Source: an uncultured Eubacterium sp. (GTDB taxonomy: Bacteria; Bacillota; Clostridia; Lachnospirales; Lachnospiraceae). Taken from it: a DNA stretch of 26,885 nucleotides. Position numbers and translations under genes: made by a program. Below are positions 1 through 8,369 of the stretch, piece after piece. The notes beneath the pieces were generated by a model. The model was not told the DNA's origin, searched no databases, and saw nothing but the letters and a program-made list of their open reading frames with translations. The DNA is taken from positions 1 through 26,885 of the forward strand of contig NZ_CALGRE010000053.1 of the NCBI RefSeq assembly GCF_937958975.1. The letters are read 5' to 3'. Each line of letters begins with the position of its first letter. The stretch's first letter is position 1.

Positions 1-77
1 CGGCTCTACAAAATAGTAAAGCCTTAATATAAAGGAGGAATATAAATGAAAAAGGGAGTTTTAAAGAAAGTTATAAG
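1..77 (+). other. Probable chimeric contig end (inverted join)
   Basis: These bases read well only on the plus strand. There is an AAAGGAGG ribosome site at 31-38, an ATG at 46-48 and a Lys-rich start (MKKGVLKKVI) typical of a signal peptide, but the frame then collapses to a stop near 130. From about base 78 onward the sequence is clearly the minus-strand GH92-type gene. The first 77 bases are therefore best read as the 5' end of another gene from the same or a similar genome, joined in inverted orientation at the contig edge. A genuine inversion breakpoint is the alternative. Confidence 0.6.
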
Positions 78-860
78 ACTTCCCATACAGGATAAAGATT
101 GTTTTCCACTCCAGCCCTTACCTGTTTCCTGATTCCATGCAGAACCCGGACCTAAATCAATTTCTGTCGTCATTCCTTTTTGCTCAATCTGACCATCCGC
201 TTCATTTCCAGTAGCGAATACCAGTTCTGATAACTGTGTCATACTGATTCCGCCTTTATTGGCAGTGATGTAGAGTCTATACTGGCTAAACTCTCTCGGA
301 TTGCTGATTTGATACTGCTTCTTCTGATATCTGGAATCAAATGTCTCATTTGTTCTTGAATCAATATCTGTCCATCCGTCACTATCAGAGTTTCTTCCCT
401 GTAAAACCCAGTTTTTCGGATCTCTGTTCTGCTCATCATTTGCCGATGCAATGTAGTAATATTTTACTGCCTTTTTTGTTCCATTTTTCAATTTTGCAAT
501 AATTTCAACCGGGCTTTTTGTTGTAAGATACTTTGTTGCCGTATTTCCATCAAAAAGATTTCTCATAACTTCACTGCTGTTATAAGAAGCGCTTCCCGAC
601 AAATTCGATTTATCTACCAGATAAGATAAATCTCCTTTGATATCCGATTTCATAGAACCGGAAACATTTTTACTTCCTTTTGTGTCTAGTGTGCCTGTCT
701 TAAAACCATCCGAATTTTCAAATGATGTTGACCACAACACATCCTCCTTATAATTGGCATCAATTACTTTCGCCGACACATCTGTACTGTGAACAGATAT
801 TCCCATCGGAAAAGCCATTGTTAGTGCCAATACAAGAGATAAAATTTTCCTTCCTTTCAA
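24..860 (-). CDS. GH92-type alpha-mannosidase, N-terminal part only (truncated by contig end)
   Basis: A signal peptide (residues about 1-30) is followed by a conserved SFE block and an F5/8C-like galactose-binding region. Recognisable motifs are FDGNTATKYL, SANDEQNRDPKNWVLQG and YRLYITANKG near residues 100-210. A GPGSAWNQETGKGWSGKQSL segment at about 238-257 comes just before where the GH92 catalytic domain should begin. From family knowledge this order matches the N-terminus of secreted GH92 exo-alpha-mannosidases; the catalytic domain itself is not present. The start is a TTG at 858-860 behind AAGGAGG with 8-nt spacing, 20 bases after the upstream gene, so it is the third gene of the GH5 operon. 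The last 18 or so codons before the stop at 24 come from the suspected chimeric end, so the real gene should continue off the contig. Family call fairly sure, specificity inferred. Confidence 0.72.
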   Translation of the reverse strand: MKGRKILSLVLALTMAFPMGISVHSTDVSAKVIDANYKEDVLWSTSFENSDGFKTGTLDTKGSKNVSGSMKSDIKGDLSYLVDKSNLSGSASYNSSEVMRNLFDGNTATKYLTTKSPVEIIAKLKNGTKKAVKYYYIASANDEQNRDPKNWVLQGRNSDSDGWTDIDSRTNETFDSRYQKKQYQISNPREFSQYRLYITANKGGISMTQLSELVFATGNEADGQIEQKGMTTEIDLGPGSAWNQETGKGWSGKQSLSCMGSLITFFKTPFFIYIPPLY

Positions 861-880
861 GATTTTTTCCTCCTTATTTT

Positions 881-3800
881 TTAGTGTGCCACAATGTTAC
901 TCCAGTTATAATCTACCTCCTTAAACTCACTATCTACTATTTTTAAAATATCATTATATAAATATAAATGTCCTGCAAATGTAGACATTGCTTTATCATT
1001 ATACAACGATTTAGCCACCTTAAATATAGAATATTTATAAACTTTACTGTAAACATAACTTCCATCTGCCAGCTTTGCATATGCTCTCACCAAATACTCC
1101 TGATTGTATGCATCTTTGGTGGTTCCGTTATTCGTCATTGTCAAAACATAATTGGTTGCTGTCGGAGATGAAGAATAGTTTTCTTCGATTATCCCCTGTT
1201 TTGTCGCTGCATGATATTTCACGTTTACATTTTCGCTTCCTATTAACAAATCATTCACAGATATATTGCTTGTCAATAATCCATAAACGTTTCCAAATTC
1301 TACAACCTTTTTGCCGTCTATCTCAGATTCAACCGATGAAACTGTACGAATCCCTTTCAGAATATGGCTAACCTGAAATCCCTGAACATCCAATTTATCA
1401 GAAACAGTAACTCTTTGATTTTCGATTAATTCTATTTCTGATAACTGCATAATACTTCCACTGGCTGTCTCAAAGAACTGCATCGCAAAATACTGATATT
1501 TTGCCGGATTTTTTGTTTTAAATATAGTAGCTTTTTTATTTTCAGCCGGAAGTTTTCCATCTGATACCGCGTCAATCGTTGTCCAATTTTTACCATCCAT
1601 AGAACCCTTTAAAATCCACTTTACAGGATTCCTTCCCGGATTTGCCTGTGTATCATTTCCTGTATACAAAACATATTCATCAATGATTACCGGCTCCTTC
1701 ATCTTCCATTTAATATGTGCCGGTATCGTCTCTGTGCAAAATTTTGTACCCGTATTACCATCAAATACACAGTATGCATTTTCTGTCCTGATAGCATTGC
1801 CGGCATGCTTAGCAGTGACCGGAGAACCATTCACCGAAACTGTTATCACCTTGTCTCTTAAATTTTGTCCCTTTGAAATATCATCATTTGTCCCAATTAC
1901 TGCTGACTTTCCGCTAACTTCATTTATGCTTGAAGATGGAATGTTAAAATCAATTCCTAATGACTTACGATAATTGTCATAAGTTTTCATTTCCACACCA
2001 CTGCCGGACATCGTCAATTTGTAAGTATAGTCACCTGAAAATATTGCTGTTGATGCTCCTGCATCTAAAATATCCTGCAATTTTTGTTTATTTCCGCTAT
2101 TTAATCCTGCATTTTCTTCTGAATTTGGACATATCGCATATTTCGCCGCAATTGCTTTATATAACGATGTCAGCCGATTGTACCCATGATGTGCCACTTG
2201 AACCATATCACTCTTTAATGTTGTGGTATACATATTTTCCAACTGATTACTCTTCGTAATATCGCCCAACAGCATCAATGACTTTCCATCGATTGTTATC
2301 TTTAAAACTGTAGATGCTGTATTCATATCTCCACCGAGAGTTGTCTTTCCATCTGCTCCAACCCAGTCTTCATGAGTGCACAAGGTATCAAACTGAACTC
2401 CCTGCATTATAAACTGCTGTCCCGTATGCAGGGAAACGTGTTTTACATTTGGAAAATATTTATTTATAGTATCTTTCATCTTAAAGGTTCCGCCATCATA
2501 TCCTCCCACGACACCATAGCCCGGGAAATTAAATAGTACACTATCTATTTGTAAACTATCATGATATGCACTGACAAATTGATGTGCCCCAAACACATGG
2601 TCACCATGTGCATGGGAAAAGAACCACCCTCTAATTTTTACTTTTTCATTCTCAGATGTATTCGTAATCTTTCTCATGAATGCAAGCTGTGCTTCCATTG
2701 CCTCTTTTGACGACTGTCTTTCGTGACCACTGTCAATCAAAAACAGACTATTGTCTGCCAACTTAATCATAAACATCATACCACAATCTATCTGCCAATA
2801 ATCCGTAACACTCGTTGTGGATTCTCCCTTTGTATAATCAATGCTATACATATACAATTCTGTATTTCCACTCCCTGTTGCCTTTGAGCTGATATTCGAC
2901 AATAGTACATTAGAAGAATTATCCTCTATGATTCTTGTTTCCTTTTTACTTTCCGTATAGTAAATGTAATAAATTTTTTCGCTTTTTGTCAGCGTATAAT
3001 GTATATTATTTTCTAAAATTGTCTTAGACTGCTTTTCAAATCCTCTGCAAATCAGTTTATCTACATACTTTTCAAAAGATTCCTTACTTGTAGAACTAAC
3101 AACAACCATCTTTGCATCTTCTGATGTTGTTCCATTCTGGTCACTTGCCATTCCGGGACCACAATTATAAGTATTTGCTGACACCGTACCGTCAATATAT
3201 TTTGGCATATCACTCAATGGCAGCGATACACTGTCATTATCTGAGATGTTGGTGTTAGAAACTGCATTTTCCTCAAAATATAGTACAGGATATCCTCCCT
3301 CTTTATTTTGTCTGTAGGCGCTTGCTCCTTGTGTCGTATCTGTTATCTTTGTGTACAAATCACTTGCACTGCCAAAAGAGGCGCCTGCACTGCCTGCTTT
3401 TGCATTACTGTTTAACTCTGTTTCGTATTCACTTCTTCCTGATATATAAAAGTTTTTAAATGTACCATGCTCCGGGTTTCTCACCACACATATTTCAGCC
3501 TCAAGTGGATTGCTGCTGGCATTATAACAATAGATTACTGAAAGTTTATTGGAAGATGACAAATTCGCATATCCAAAAATACCAAAATAATTTCCATAAC
3601 CGCTTCTTGCCACTGTGTTTCCCGCATCTGAATATTCAATCACATTTCCCGTGTTGTAACAGTAGTCAATCTTTCCACTCTTAATATATCCGATAATTCC
3701 GGCAGCTCTCTCTCCTTCTATTTTATATCCGGTTATATTGCCTTTGTTGGCACAATAGGTAATGTTTGCATAAGTCGAATTTTCATTAACCGATGTCTGC

Positions 3801-4594
3801 CCTACAATACCACCGATGTTGTTTTTTCCACCAATAACAGTAATTGTACCATTATTTATAGTTCTGGTTATTTCTGCACCACATTTTGCCGCAATCAAAC
3901 CTACAATACCGCCTGTCGAACCTGATGTGCCATTATTCACATCATTTTCTCCATTCGCTGCCGACACTGCATTTACAGTCAATGAACCGTGATTCATCAC
4001 ATACTCAATTACACTTACCTGATTCTGATTTCTTACTGCTCCGACAACACCACCTACATTCAATACCCCTGTATCTGTTGTTGCAGTAATATTTACATTA
4101 CTGGTACAATGCGAAATGGTACCTCCCGCAAGAACTGCTGTTATGCCTCCCACATATCCGCTATATTCCTTAGCGGTCACTGTTCCGGTCACTGTAAGAT
4201 TTGATATTTTTCCGGTTACATATCCAAACAAACCTACACTGTAAATACCACTGGAAGAATTTATGCTGTTAATTTCTAATTTAATAGTATGTCCATTCCC
4301 GTTAAAATCTCCTGTGTAGGGTTTTGTCTCTGTTCCTATCCCTGTCCAGTTTTTTTCCTGTGACAAATCAATATCATTCATCAATACATAGTCTTTGTCC
4401 GGATTCTCTCTTGCCCACAATAATTCATTTACATTTGAAAGTTGATATACACCATTTTTTAATGTAGGCTCCATTGTTTTTACTGTAATTGTATCCGCTC
4501 CGGCAACAGAAATCTGAGGAATCCATACCAATCCTGAGACCATCTGAAATGTCAATGCAACGGATAATGCAATCGCAACTATCTTTCTATTCAT
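881..4594 (-). CDS. Secreted GLUG-repeat / metallo-beta-lactamase-fold / F5-8C protein with shared C-terminal module
   Basis: This 1237-residue exported protein has several parts. They are a signal peptide (1-33), a GLUG-type beta-helix region (about 45-440, with repeats such as GGIVGQ, GYVGGI and GLFGYV) and an uncharacterised segment (about 465-590). A metallo-beta-lactamase fold follows (about 600-870), then an F5/8C discoidin domain (about 910-1058) and a C-terminal module (1062-1237). The metal motifs look intact: HAHGDH at 661-666, LLGD at 775-778 and AHHG at 801-804, the last resembling ComEC-type MBL proteins. The substrate is unknown. The C-terminal module is clearly homologous to the ends of the GH5 protein upstream and of the GH128 protein at 12834-14996. 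The gene starts 34 bases after the GH5 stop with a GGGAGGAA ribosome site, so co-transcription is likely. Domain calls are firm; the biochemical role in a polysaccharide operon is open. Confidence 0.85.
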   Translation of the reverse strand: MNRKIVAIALSVALTFQMVSGLVWIPQISVAGADTITVKTMEPTLKNGVYQLSNVNELLWARENPDKDYVLMNDIDLSQEKNWTGIGTETKPYTGDFNGNGHTIKLEINSINSSSGIYSVGLFGYVTGKISNLTVTGTVTAKEYSGYVGGITAVLAGGTISHCTSNVNITATTDTGVLNVGGVVGAVRNQNQVSVIEYVMNHGSLTVNAVSAANGENDVNNGTSGSTGGIVGLIAAKCGAEITRTINNGTITVIGGKNNIGGIVGQTSVNENSTYANITYCANKGNITGYKIEGERAAGIIGYIKSGKIDYCYNTGNVIEYSDAGNTVARSGYGNYFGIFGYANLSSSNKLSVIYCYNASSNPLEAEICVVRNPEHGTFKNFYISGRSEYETELNSNAKAGSAGASFGSASDLYTKITDTTQGASAYRQNKEGGYPVLYFEENAVSNTNISDNDSVSLPLSDMPKYIDGTVSANTYNCGPGMASDQNGTTSEDAKMVVVSSTSKESFEKYVDKLICRGFEKQSKTILENNIHYTLTKSEKIYYIYYTESKKETRIIEDNSSNVLLSNISSKATGSGNTELYMYSIDYTKGESTTSVTDYWQIDCGMMFMIKLADNSLFLIDSGHERQSSKEAMEAQLAFMRKITNTSENEKVKIRGWFFSHAHGDHVFGAHQFVSAYHDSLQIDSVLFNFPGYGVVGGYDGGTFKMKDTINKYFPNVKHVSLHTGQQFIMQGVQFDTLCTHEDWVGADGKTTLGGDMNTASTVLKITIDGKSLMLLGDITKSNQLENMYTTTLKSDMVQVAHHGYNRLTSLYKAIAAKYAICPNSEENAGLNSGNKQKLQDILDAGASTAIFSGDYTYKLTMSGSGVEMKTYDNYRKSLGIDFNIPSSSINEVSGKSAVIGTNDDISKGQNLRDKVITVSVNGSPVTAKHAGNAIRTENAYCVFDGNTGTKFCTETIPAHIKWKMKEPVIIDEYVLYTGNDTQANPGRNPVKWILKGSMDGKNWTTIDAVSDGKLPAENKKATIFKTKNPAKYQYFAMQFFETASGSIMQLSEIELIENQRVTVSDKLDVQGFQVSHILKGIRTVSSVESEIDGKKVVEFGNVYGLLTSNISVNDLLIGSENVNVKYHAATKQGIIEENYSSSPTATNYVLTMTNNGTTKDAYNQEYLVRAYAKLADGSYVYSKVYKYSIFKVAKSLYNDKAMSTFAGHLYLYNDILKIVDSEFKEVDYNWSNIVAH

Positions 4595-4628
4595 AAAAAA
4601 TTCCTCCCTGTTTTTTTACACTCCATTA

Positions 4629-7301
4629 CTATTTTACAATAATCGTTCCCCAGTTATAATCCACCTCTTTATAATTATTATCTACAACCTTTAATATACT
4701 ATTATATAGATAATTATGTCCTGCACCTGTATTCATCATCGTATTCTCATACAAATCTTTTGCCACTTTATATATAGAATATCTGGCGGCTTTGCTATAA
4801 ACATAACTTCCATCTGATAATTTGGCATATCCTCTTATCATATAATCCTGAGTTAATGCGGCGCTTGTATATCCATTTTCAATCATTGTCATGACATAAT
4901 TCGTAGCTGTAGATGAACTTGAAAACTGTTCTTTTATAATGCCTGCATTTGTAGCCTGAACCGACTTCACATAAATATTATCCGAACCAATGTACATATC
5001 ATCCGCTGAAACGCCATCACGCTCAACGGCATAGATATTTCCAAATTCCACGACATTTTTTCCGTCAACTGTTTTCTCAACCGATGATACCGTTCTAAGA
5101 CCACCCAATACATGACTTATCTGAAATCCTTCTATACTGATTTTATCTGAAACAGTAATGTGTTCCACTTTTGACGTCGTTACCTCTTCCTGTCTTTTCG
5201 ATGTCGTTTCTTCCTGTTCGATTATTACTTTTTCAGATACTCCCGCGCTTTCTTTTCCGGCAAGAATTGCCTTTACCATAATCGTATGTTCTCCTGCTTT
5301 ATCAATCTCGCAGGTCAATGCCTGCGCCATATCATATGTTCCATACAAGTTATTATCAATATATACATTGTATTTTTGTCCGGAAGCAATCTGCTCCGTT
5401 GATTGTCCCCATGCAAATGACACTTTATTTCCCTCAATGTTCTGAATTACAAATCCAATTACTTCTGTCGGTATATTTGCCGTATTCTGTGTTGTCGGTT
5501 CCACTGTAGTAGGCGCCTGCGTTGTTGGTTCCTGTGTCGGCTGAATCGTAGGTGCCTGCGTTGTCATCTGCTCTGAAACACTATTAAAGTTAAAACATTC
5601 CCACGCACCACCAATATTATCACTTACTGCTTTTAACTGCCCTTTATTTGCCGTATCGTCAAAATCTGCCTTTACATATTTTCCATTTGCTATAGAACGA
5701 AGTGCATACTGATTTCCTGTAATATGTACCGGTTCAAATTGTTCCCACATACTAATGACGGAACTTCTCGGCAATAACTGATTATTTTCATCAATTACCG
5801 CACAGACATATTTTCCATTGGCTTTCGATTTCAGAGAAATCGTTCCGTTTCCATTATTAATTACCTCCAATACATCTGCTATCCCTGCATAAGAAGTTTT
5901 ATTTGCAATCAGAGGACTATTTCCACTATCTGCTGCGGTCACTATATTGTCTGTGCATTCAAGATAATAATTTCCCTCATTCATACATTCTGCTTCCCAG
6001 CTAGAGATTACACCCGATGTATAATTTTTAAAAACATTGACAAGTCCCGAATTAAGATATCCCGAACCTACATTAGACCACTTTGATAAAATTGTATCGT
6101 AAGAATCACTCTCAACATTAACGCTGGAAACCGACTGATTTACGAGTCCCCAATTGCCATATTCCGATACGCATTTATATGACCAGCTTGTCCAATTTAA
6201 ACCATTATCATTTAATAATTGTAATCCAGCTGCCCACGCACTCGTATTGTTAAAATAGGAAAACTCTCCCATATAACTTGGCACGTTGTAATTTGCACTG
6301 TTAATGTTATTTATTTTCTTCTGCATATTCGCAATTTGTTGTCCGCCTGCATTATCATAATCATCATATAAATAGTTATGATACTCATACATTATATTTT
6401 CCCAGCCATATGTACTTGGATTCGGCAAATCGTAAGGTTCCCATGTCGCCTCCATAATAATCACATGATTTGAATCCTTCGCCCTAATTCTCTTGTACGC
6501 ATTATTATAGATATTCCAAAGCCATGAATGTAACTGGTCATCAGAGTATCCGGAACTATATCTGTATTCATTATATGGTTCGTTTAATAAATCATAGCCT
6601 GCCACAACAGGATTTCCATTAAAATGTTCTGCTATCTTTTCCCACATCTGATAATATTTTTCCTGATTAGATGCAGCATTGCTGCCAAAGAAAAACTCCG
6701 AAGCTCCCTGTTTATTATTTCCCCCATCAATACCGGAGTGGTCGCTTCCATTCTGGGAACCGTATGCTCCATGCATGTCAATAATAACATACATTCCTCT
6801 TTTTCCCGCCTGCTCAACAAACCAGTCAACACGTTCAAAAGCATTACTGTACCAATTATTATTTTCATCTACAAAATTTCTGTACCACAAAGGAAGTCTG
6901 ATACAGTTAATACCAAGACTGGCACATGTGTTAAAATCTGCCTCTGTCCAATAATTTCTCTCATAAGTATCAATCAGAGTTCTGGCTGCACTACTTCCGA
7001 ATCTGTTTGTTAATGTATTAATAATATCCATCTGGTCTGACACATTGGTTGTATAGCTGGTTGGTGTCATCCAAAATTCCTGCAGCATATATCCACCGGC
7101 ATTCGTCCCTCTAAGATACACAGTATCTCCCTGACCATAGTTATTTTTGAGTACCTTTCCGTTCGCTTTTAAAAAGTCTTTATACTTTATTACATTGGTA
7201 TTTGCGGCTGTTACCTCCTCAGTTTTTAGCACTGCAATATTTGTAGCTGTTACCGCTACCACCATTATGTAAACGACCACCTTTTTAATTATATTCGACA
7301 T
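4629..7301 (-). CDS. Secreted GH5-family glucanase with fascin-like, FN3-like and shared C-terminal domains
   Basis: The domains of this 890-residue protein are a signal peptide (1-33), a GH5 catalytic barrel (about 40-425) and a fascin-like beta-trefoil (about 440-575, with two 'KANGKYV/IANGKYV' repeats). A Thr/Pro linker (578-610), an Ig/FN3-like domain (611-695), a second short linker and the C-terminal module shared with two neighbours (714-890) follow. The acid/base is Glu241 in LLNEPY and the nucleophile is Glu346 in YMGEFSYF. The DMHGAYGSQNG motif at 175-185 resembles GH5 exo-beta-1,3-glucanases, which fits the GH128 glucanases nearby, but the subfamily is not settled. The ribosome site is GAGGAGG, 6 bases before ATG. 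It is the first gene of the operon leading into the MBL protein and GH92 gene. A TATAAT-like -10 lies upstream within 7302-7461 but no good -35 was found. Confidence 0.88.
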   Translation of the reverse strand: MSNIIKKVVVYIMVVAVTATNIAVLKTEEVTAANTNVIKYKDFLKANGKVLKNNYGQGDTVYLRGTNAGGYMLQEFWMTPTSYTTNVSDQMDIINTLTNRFGSSAARTLIDTYERNYWTEADFNTCASLGINCIRLPLWYRNFVDENNNWYSNAFERVDWFVEQAGKRGMYVIIDMHGAYGSQNGSDHSGIDGGNNKQGASEFFFGSNAASNQEKYYQMWEKIAEHFNGNPVVAGYDLLNEPYNEYRYSSGYSDDQLHSWLWNIYNNAYKRIRAKDSNHVIIMEATWEPYDLPNPSTYGWENIMYEYHNYLYDDYDNAGGQQIANMQKKINNINSANYNVPSYMGEFSYFNNTSAWAAGLQLLNDNGLNWTSWSYKCVSEYGNWGLVNQSVSSVNVESDSYDTILSKWSNVGSGYLNSGLVNVFKNYTSGVISSWEAECMNEGNYYLECTDNIVTAADSGNSPLIANKTSYAGIADVLEVINNGNGTISLKSKANGKYVCAVIDENNQLLPRSSVISMWEQFEPVHITGNQYALRSIANGKYVKADFDDTANKGQLKAVSDNIGGAWECFNFNSVSEQMTTQAPTIQPTQEPTTQAPTTVEPTTQNTANIPTEVIGFVIQNIEGNKVSFAWGQSTEQIASGQKYNVYIDNNLYGTYDMAQALTCEIDKAGEHTIMVKAILAGKESAGVSEKVIIEQEETTSKRQEEVTTSKVEHITVSDKISIEGFQISHVLGGLRTVSSVEKTVDGKNVVEFGNIYAVERDGVSADDMYIGSDNIYVKSVQATNAGIIKEQFSSSSTATNYVMTMIENGYTSAALTQDYMIRGYAKLSDGSYVYSKAARYSIYKVAKDLYENTMMNTGAGHNYLYNSILKVVDNNYKEVDYNWGTIIVK

Positions 7302-7461
7302 TTGTACCTCCTCGTCGTGAACAAATTATTATGCCTTTTTTCATCCGCCCATTTTTACACATAATTTCTCTTTTTATTATAAGCTAAGGAAGCACTATTA
7401 TAAAGTTTGTTTTTTTTAGACAAGTTTCATTTTTTTATATTTATTAAATAAATAAAAAATG
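7302..7461. other. AT-rich intergenic region between toxN-like gene and GH5 operon
   Basis: It must hold the promoter of the minus-strand GH5 operon: a TATAAT-like hexamer on the minus strand lies at about 7376-7381 and another near 7402-7407, each without a convincing -35. It also holds the 3' end of the toxin gene transcript. No clear terminator hairpin is visible, only AT-rich runs. Confidence 0.4.
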
Positions 7462-7986
7462 TTAACCACTAATTTTTCTTTCTAAAATTTTCTCCAGCTT
7501 AATAAAATCACAACAACGCTTTTTCAAATTACTATTTGCCTTTCCCTCAGTAATCATCCAATATAATTTATTTGCTTTTTTTATTATTTTTTGCTGATTT
7601 TCTCTGCACCACTTTAATTGTTTTGTACACATTTTTTTATAATATACAATAGGTATTAAATCATCTCTTTTTATTTTTAAATCCATAACATGTGCATATC
7701 TTTCGTCAATTGGTATCATATTGTTAAAATTTAAAACCCCTACCATTCTTTCGCCATCATATATTTTCATAAAATCTACATCATTTTTCATAGTTTCATG
7801 TTTCTTTTTAGGTGAACTTAATGGTATACAATATTTTTTATCTTTGCATATAATAATTATTCCAACAAAAGGCCTCCTGTCTTTCTCACTTTGAGGTGAT
7901 ACCGACAGTACATTATCATCCTTCTTTGCTAAATCTCTTACATATTTTATATCAACGATGTACAAATTAAGCCTTTCTTGTTTCAT
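7462..7986 (-). CDS. toxN: ToxN/AbiQ-family type III toxin (endoribonuclease)
   Basis: This 174-residue protein has the hallmarks of the ToxN/AbiQ family: an N-terminal LYIVDIKYVRDL strand-helix, the RPFVGIII block and the PLSSPKKKH motif at about 57-65. A hydrophobic NFNNMIPI segment and a C-terminal helical region with YYKKMCTKQLKWCREN follow. In this family the Ser/Lys-containing SSPK motif belongs to the RNase active site, which cleaves cellular and antitoxin RNA. I chose the second Met (7984-7986). The AAGGAG ribosome site is only 1 base from the upstream ATG at 7990-7992 but 7 bases from this one. Just upstream are a terminator hairpin, a three-unit repeat array and a consensus promoter, exactly the ToxI-terminator-ToxN layout. 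Expected role: abortive phage defence or element maintenance. Confidence 0.9.
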   Translation of the reverse strand: MKQERLNLYIVDIKYVRDLAKKDDNVLSVSPQSEKDRRPFVGIIIICKDKKYCIPLSSPKKKHETMKNDVDFMKIYDGERMVGVLNFNNMIPIDERYAHVMDLKIKRDDLIPIVYYKKMCTKQLKWCRENQQKIIKKANKLYWMITEGKANSNLKKRCCDFIKLEKILERKISG

Positions 7987-8010
7987 TTCCATACTCCTTT
8001 ATATAAATAA

Positions 8011-8030
8011 GGCCACACTTGTGTGCAGCC
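8011..8030 (-). terminator. Attenuating terminator between antitoxin repeats and toxin gene
   Basis: On the minus strand GGC(TG)CACAC-AA-GTGTGGCC forms a hairpin followed by TTATTTAT. It lies between the repeat array and the toxin ribosome site. In ToxIN systems such a leaky terminator makes antitoxin RNA far more abundant than toxin mRNA; that role is inferred here. Confidence 0.75.
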
Positions 8031-8050
8031 TCTAAATAATCTTTTATAAA

Positions 8051-8152
8051 ATAGATTCCACTTACGGTAGGACTCTCCGCTTTTATAGATTCCACTTACG
8101 GTAGGACTCTCCGCTTTTATAGATTCCACTTATGGTAGGACTCTCCACTTTT
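8051..8152 (-). ncRNA. toxI: Type III antitoxin RNA: three 34-nt tandem repeats
   Basis: Three contiguous 34-bp units lie at 8051-8084, 8085-8118 and 8119-8152. The first two are identical; the third (first to be transcribed) differs at two positions. Read as minus-strand RNA, each unit begins AAAAGCGG and can fold as an H-type pseudoknot. GCGG pairs with CCGU, and the intervening AGAGUCC pairs with the downstream GGAAUCU with one mismatch. The two differences in the variant unit turn a C-G pair of the first stem into U-A, so pairing is preserved. Unit length, copy number, position before the toxin gene and direction match ToxI antitoxins, which are cut by the toxin at repeat boundaries and bind it. 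Confidence 0.9.
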
Positions 8153-8153
8153 T

Positions 8154-8203
8154 ATGAAAATTTGAATTTTCATATATAATAAATCAGTTTATTTATTATA
8201 TAT
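8154..8203 (-). repeat. Two palindromes in the antitoxin leader
   Basis: A 9-bp inverted repeat with a TG loop (8154-8173, ATGAAAATT arms) abuts the repeat array. It is followed by 13-bp perfect arms (8172-8184 and 8191-8203) directly next to the -10 box. In RNA both would be AT-rich leader hairpins at the 5' end of the antitoxin; as DNA the outer one could be an operator. Function not known. Confidence 0.55.
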
Positions 8204-8205
8204 TG

Positions 8206-8234
8206 AGTATATATATTATATCAAAATCTGTCAA
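8206..8234 (-). promoter_or_regulatory. Strong promoter of the antitoxin-toxin operon
   Basis: The minus strand reads TTGACA (8229-8234), a 17-base spacer and TATACT (8206-8211), near-perfect sigma-70/sigma-A consensus. It fires toward the repeat array and toxin gene and is divergent from the nfnAB promoter. Confidence 0.85.
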
Positions 8235-8257
8235 GTTTTTATCTTTTATTTTTATTC

Positions 8258-8286
8258 TTCATTTTTCTTTATTAATATGCTATAAT
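8258..8286 (+). promoter_or_regulatory. nfnAB promoter with extended -10
   Basis: TATAAT at 8281-8286 is preceded by TGC at 8278-8280, giving an extended -10 (TGnTATAAT). A weak -35 TTCATT lies 17 bases upstream at 8258-8263. The predicted transcript has a leader of about 75 nt before the nfnA ATG. Confidence 0.7.
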
Positions 8287-8296
8287 GACGGTTGAC

Positions 8297-8327
8297 TATG
8301 TTTTCAGGACGTTCCTGTCAAAACATA
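8297..8327 (+). promoter_or_regulatory. Imperfect inverted repeat in the nfnAB leader
   Basis: TATGTTTT-c-AGGA and TCCT-gtc-AAAACATA flank a 3-base loop, placed a few bases downstream of the expected transcription start. No T-run follows, so it is not an intrinsic terminator. It could be a repressor operator or a leader RNA hairpin. It does not resemble the Rex consensus. Confidence 0.55.
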
Positions 8328-8369
8328 AAAGAGATTAAGTATTTTAAGAACATTTTAGGAGGAATATAA

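Noticed and set aside
46..132. Short plus-strand gene at the contig start
   Set aside because: The ribosome site and first codons look real, but the frame crosses into antisense of the mannosidase gene and stops; treated as a chimeric join.
8051..8152. CRISPR array
   Set aside because: The 34-bp units follow each other without spacers and lie before a ToxN-like gene; no cas genes are near.
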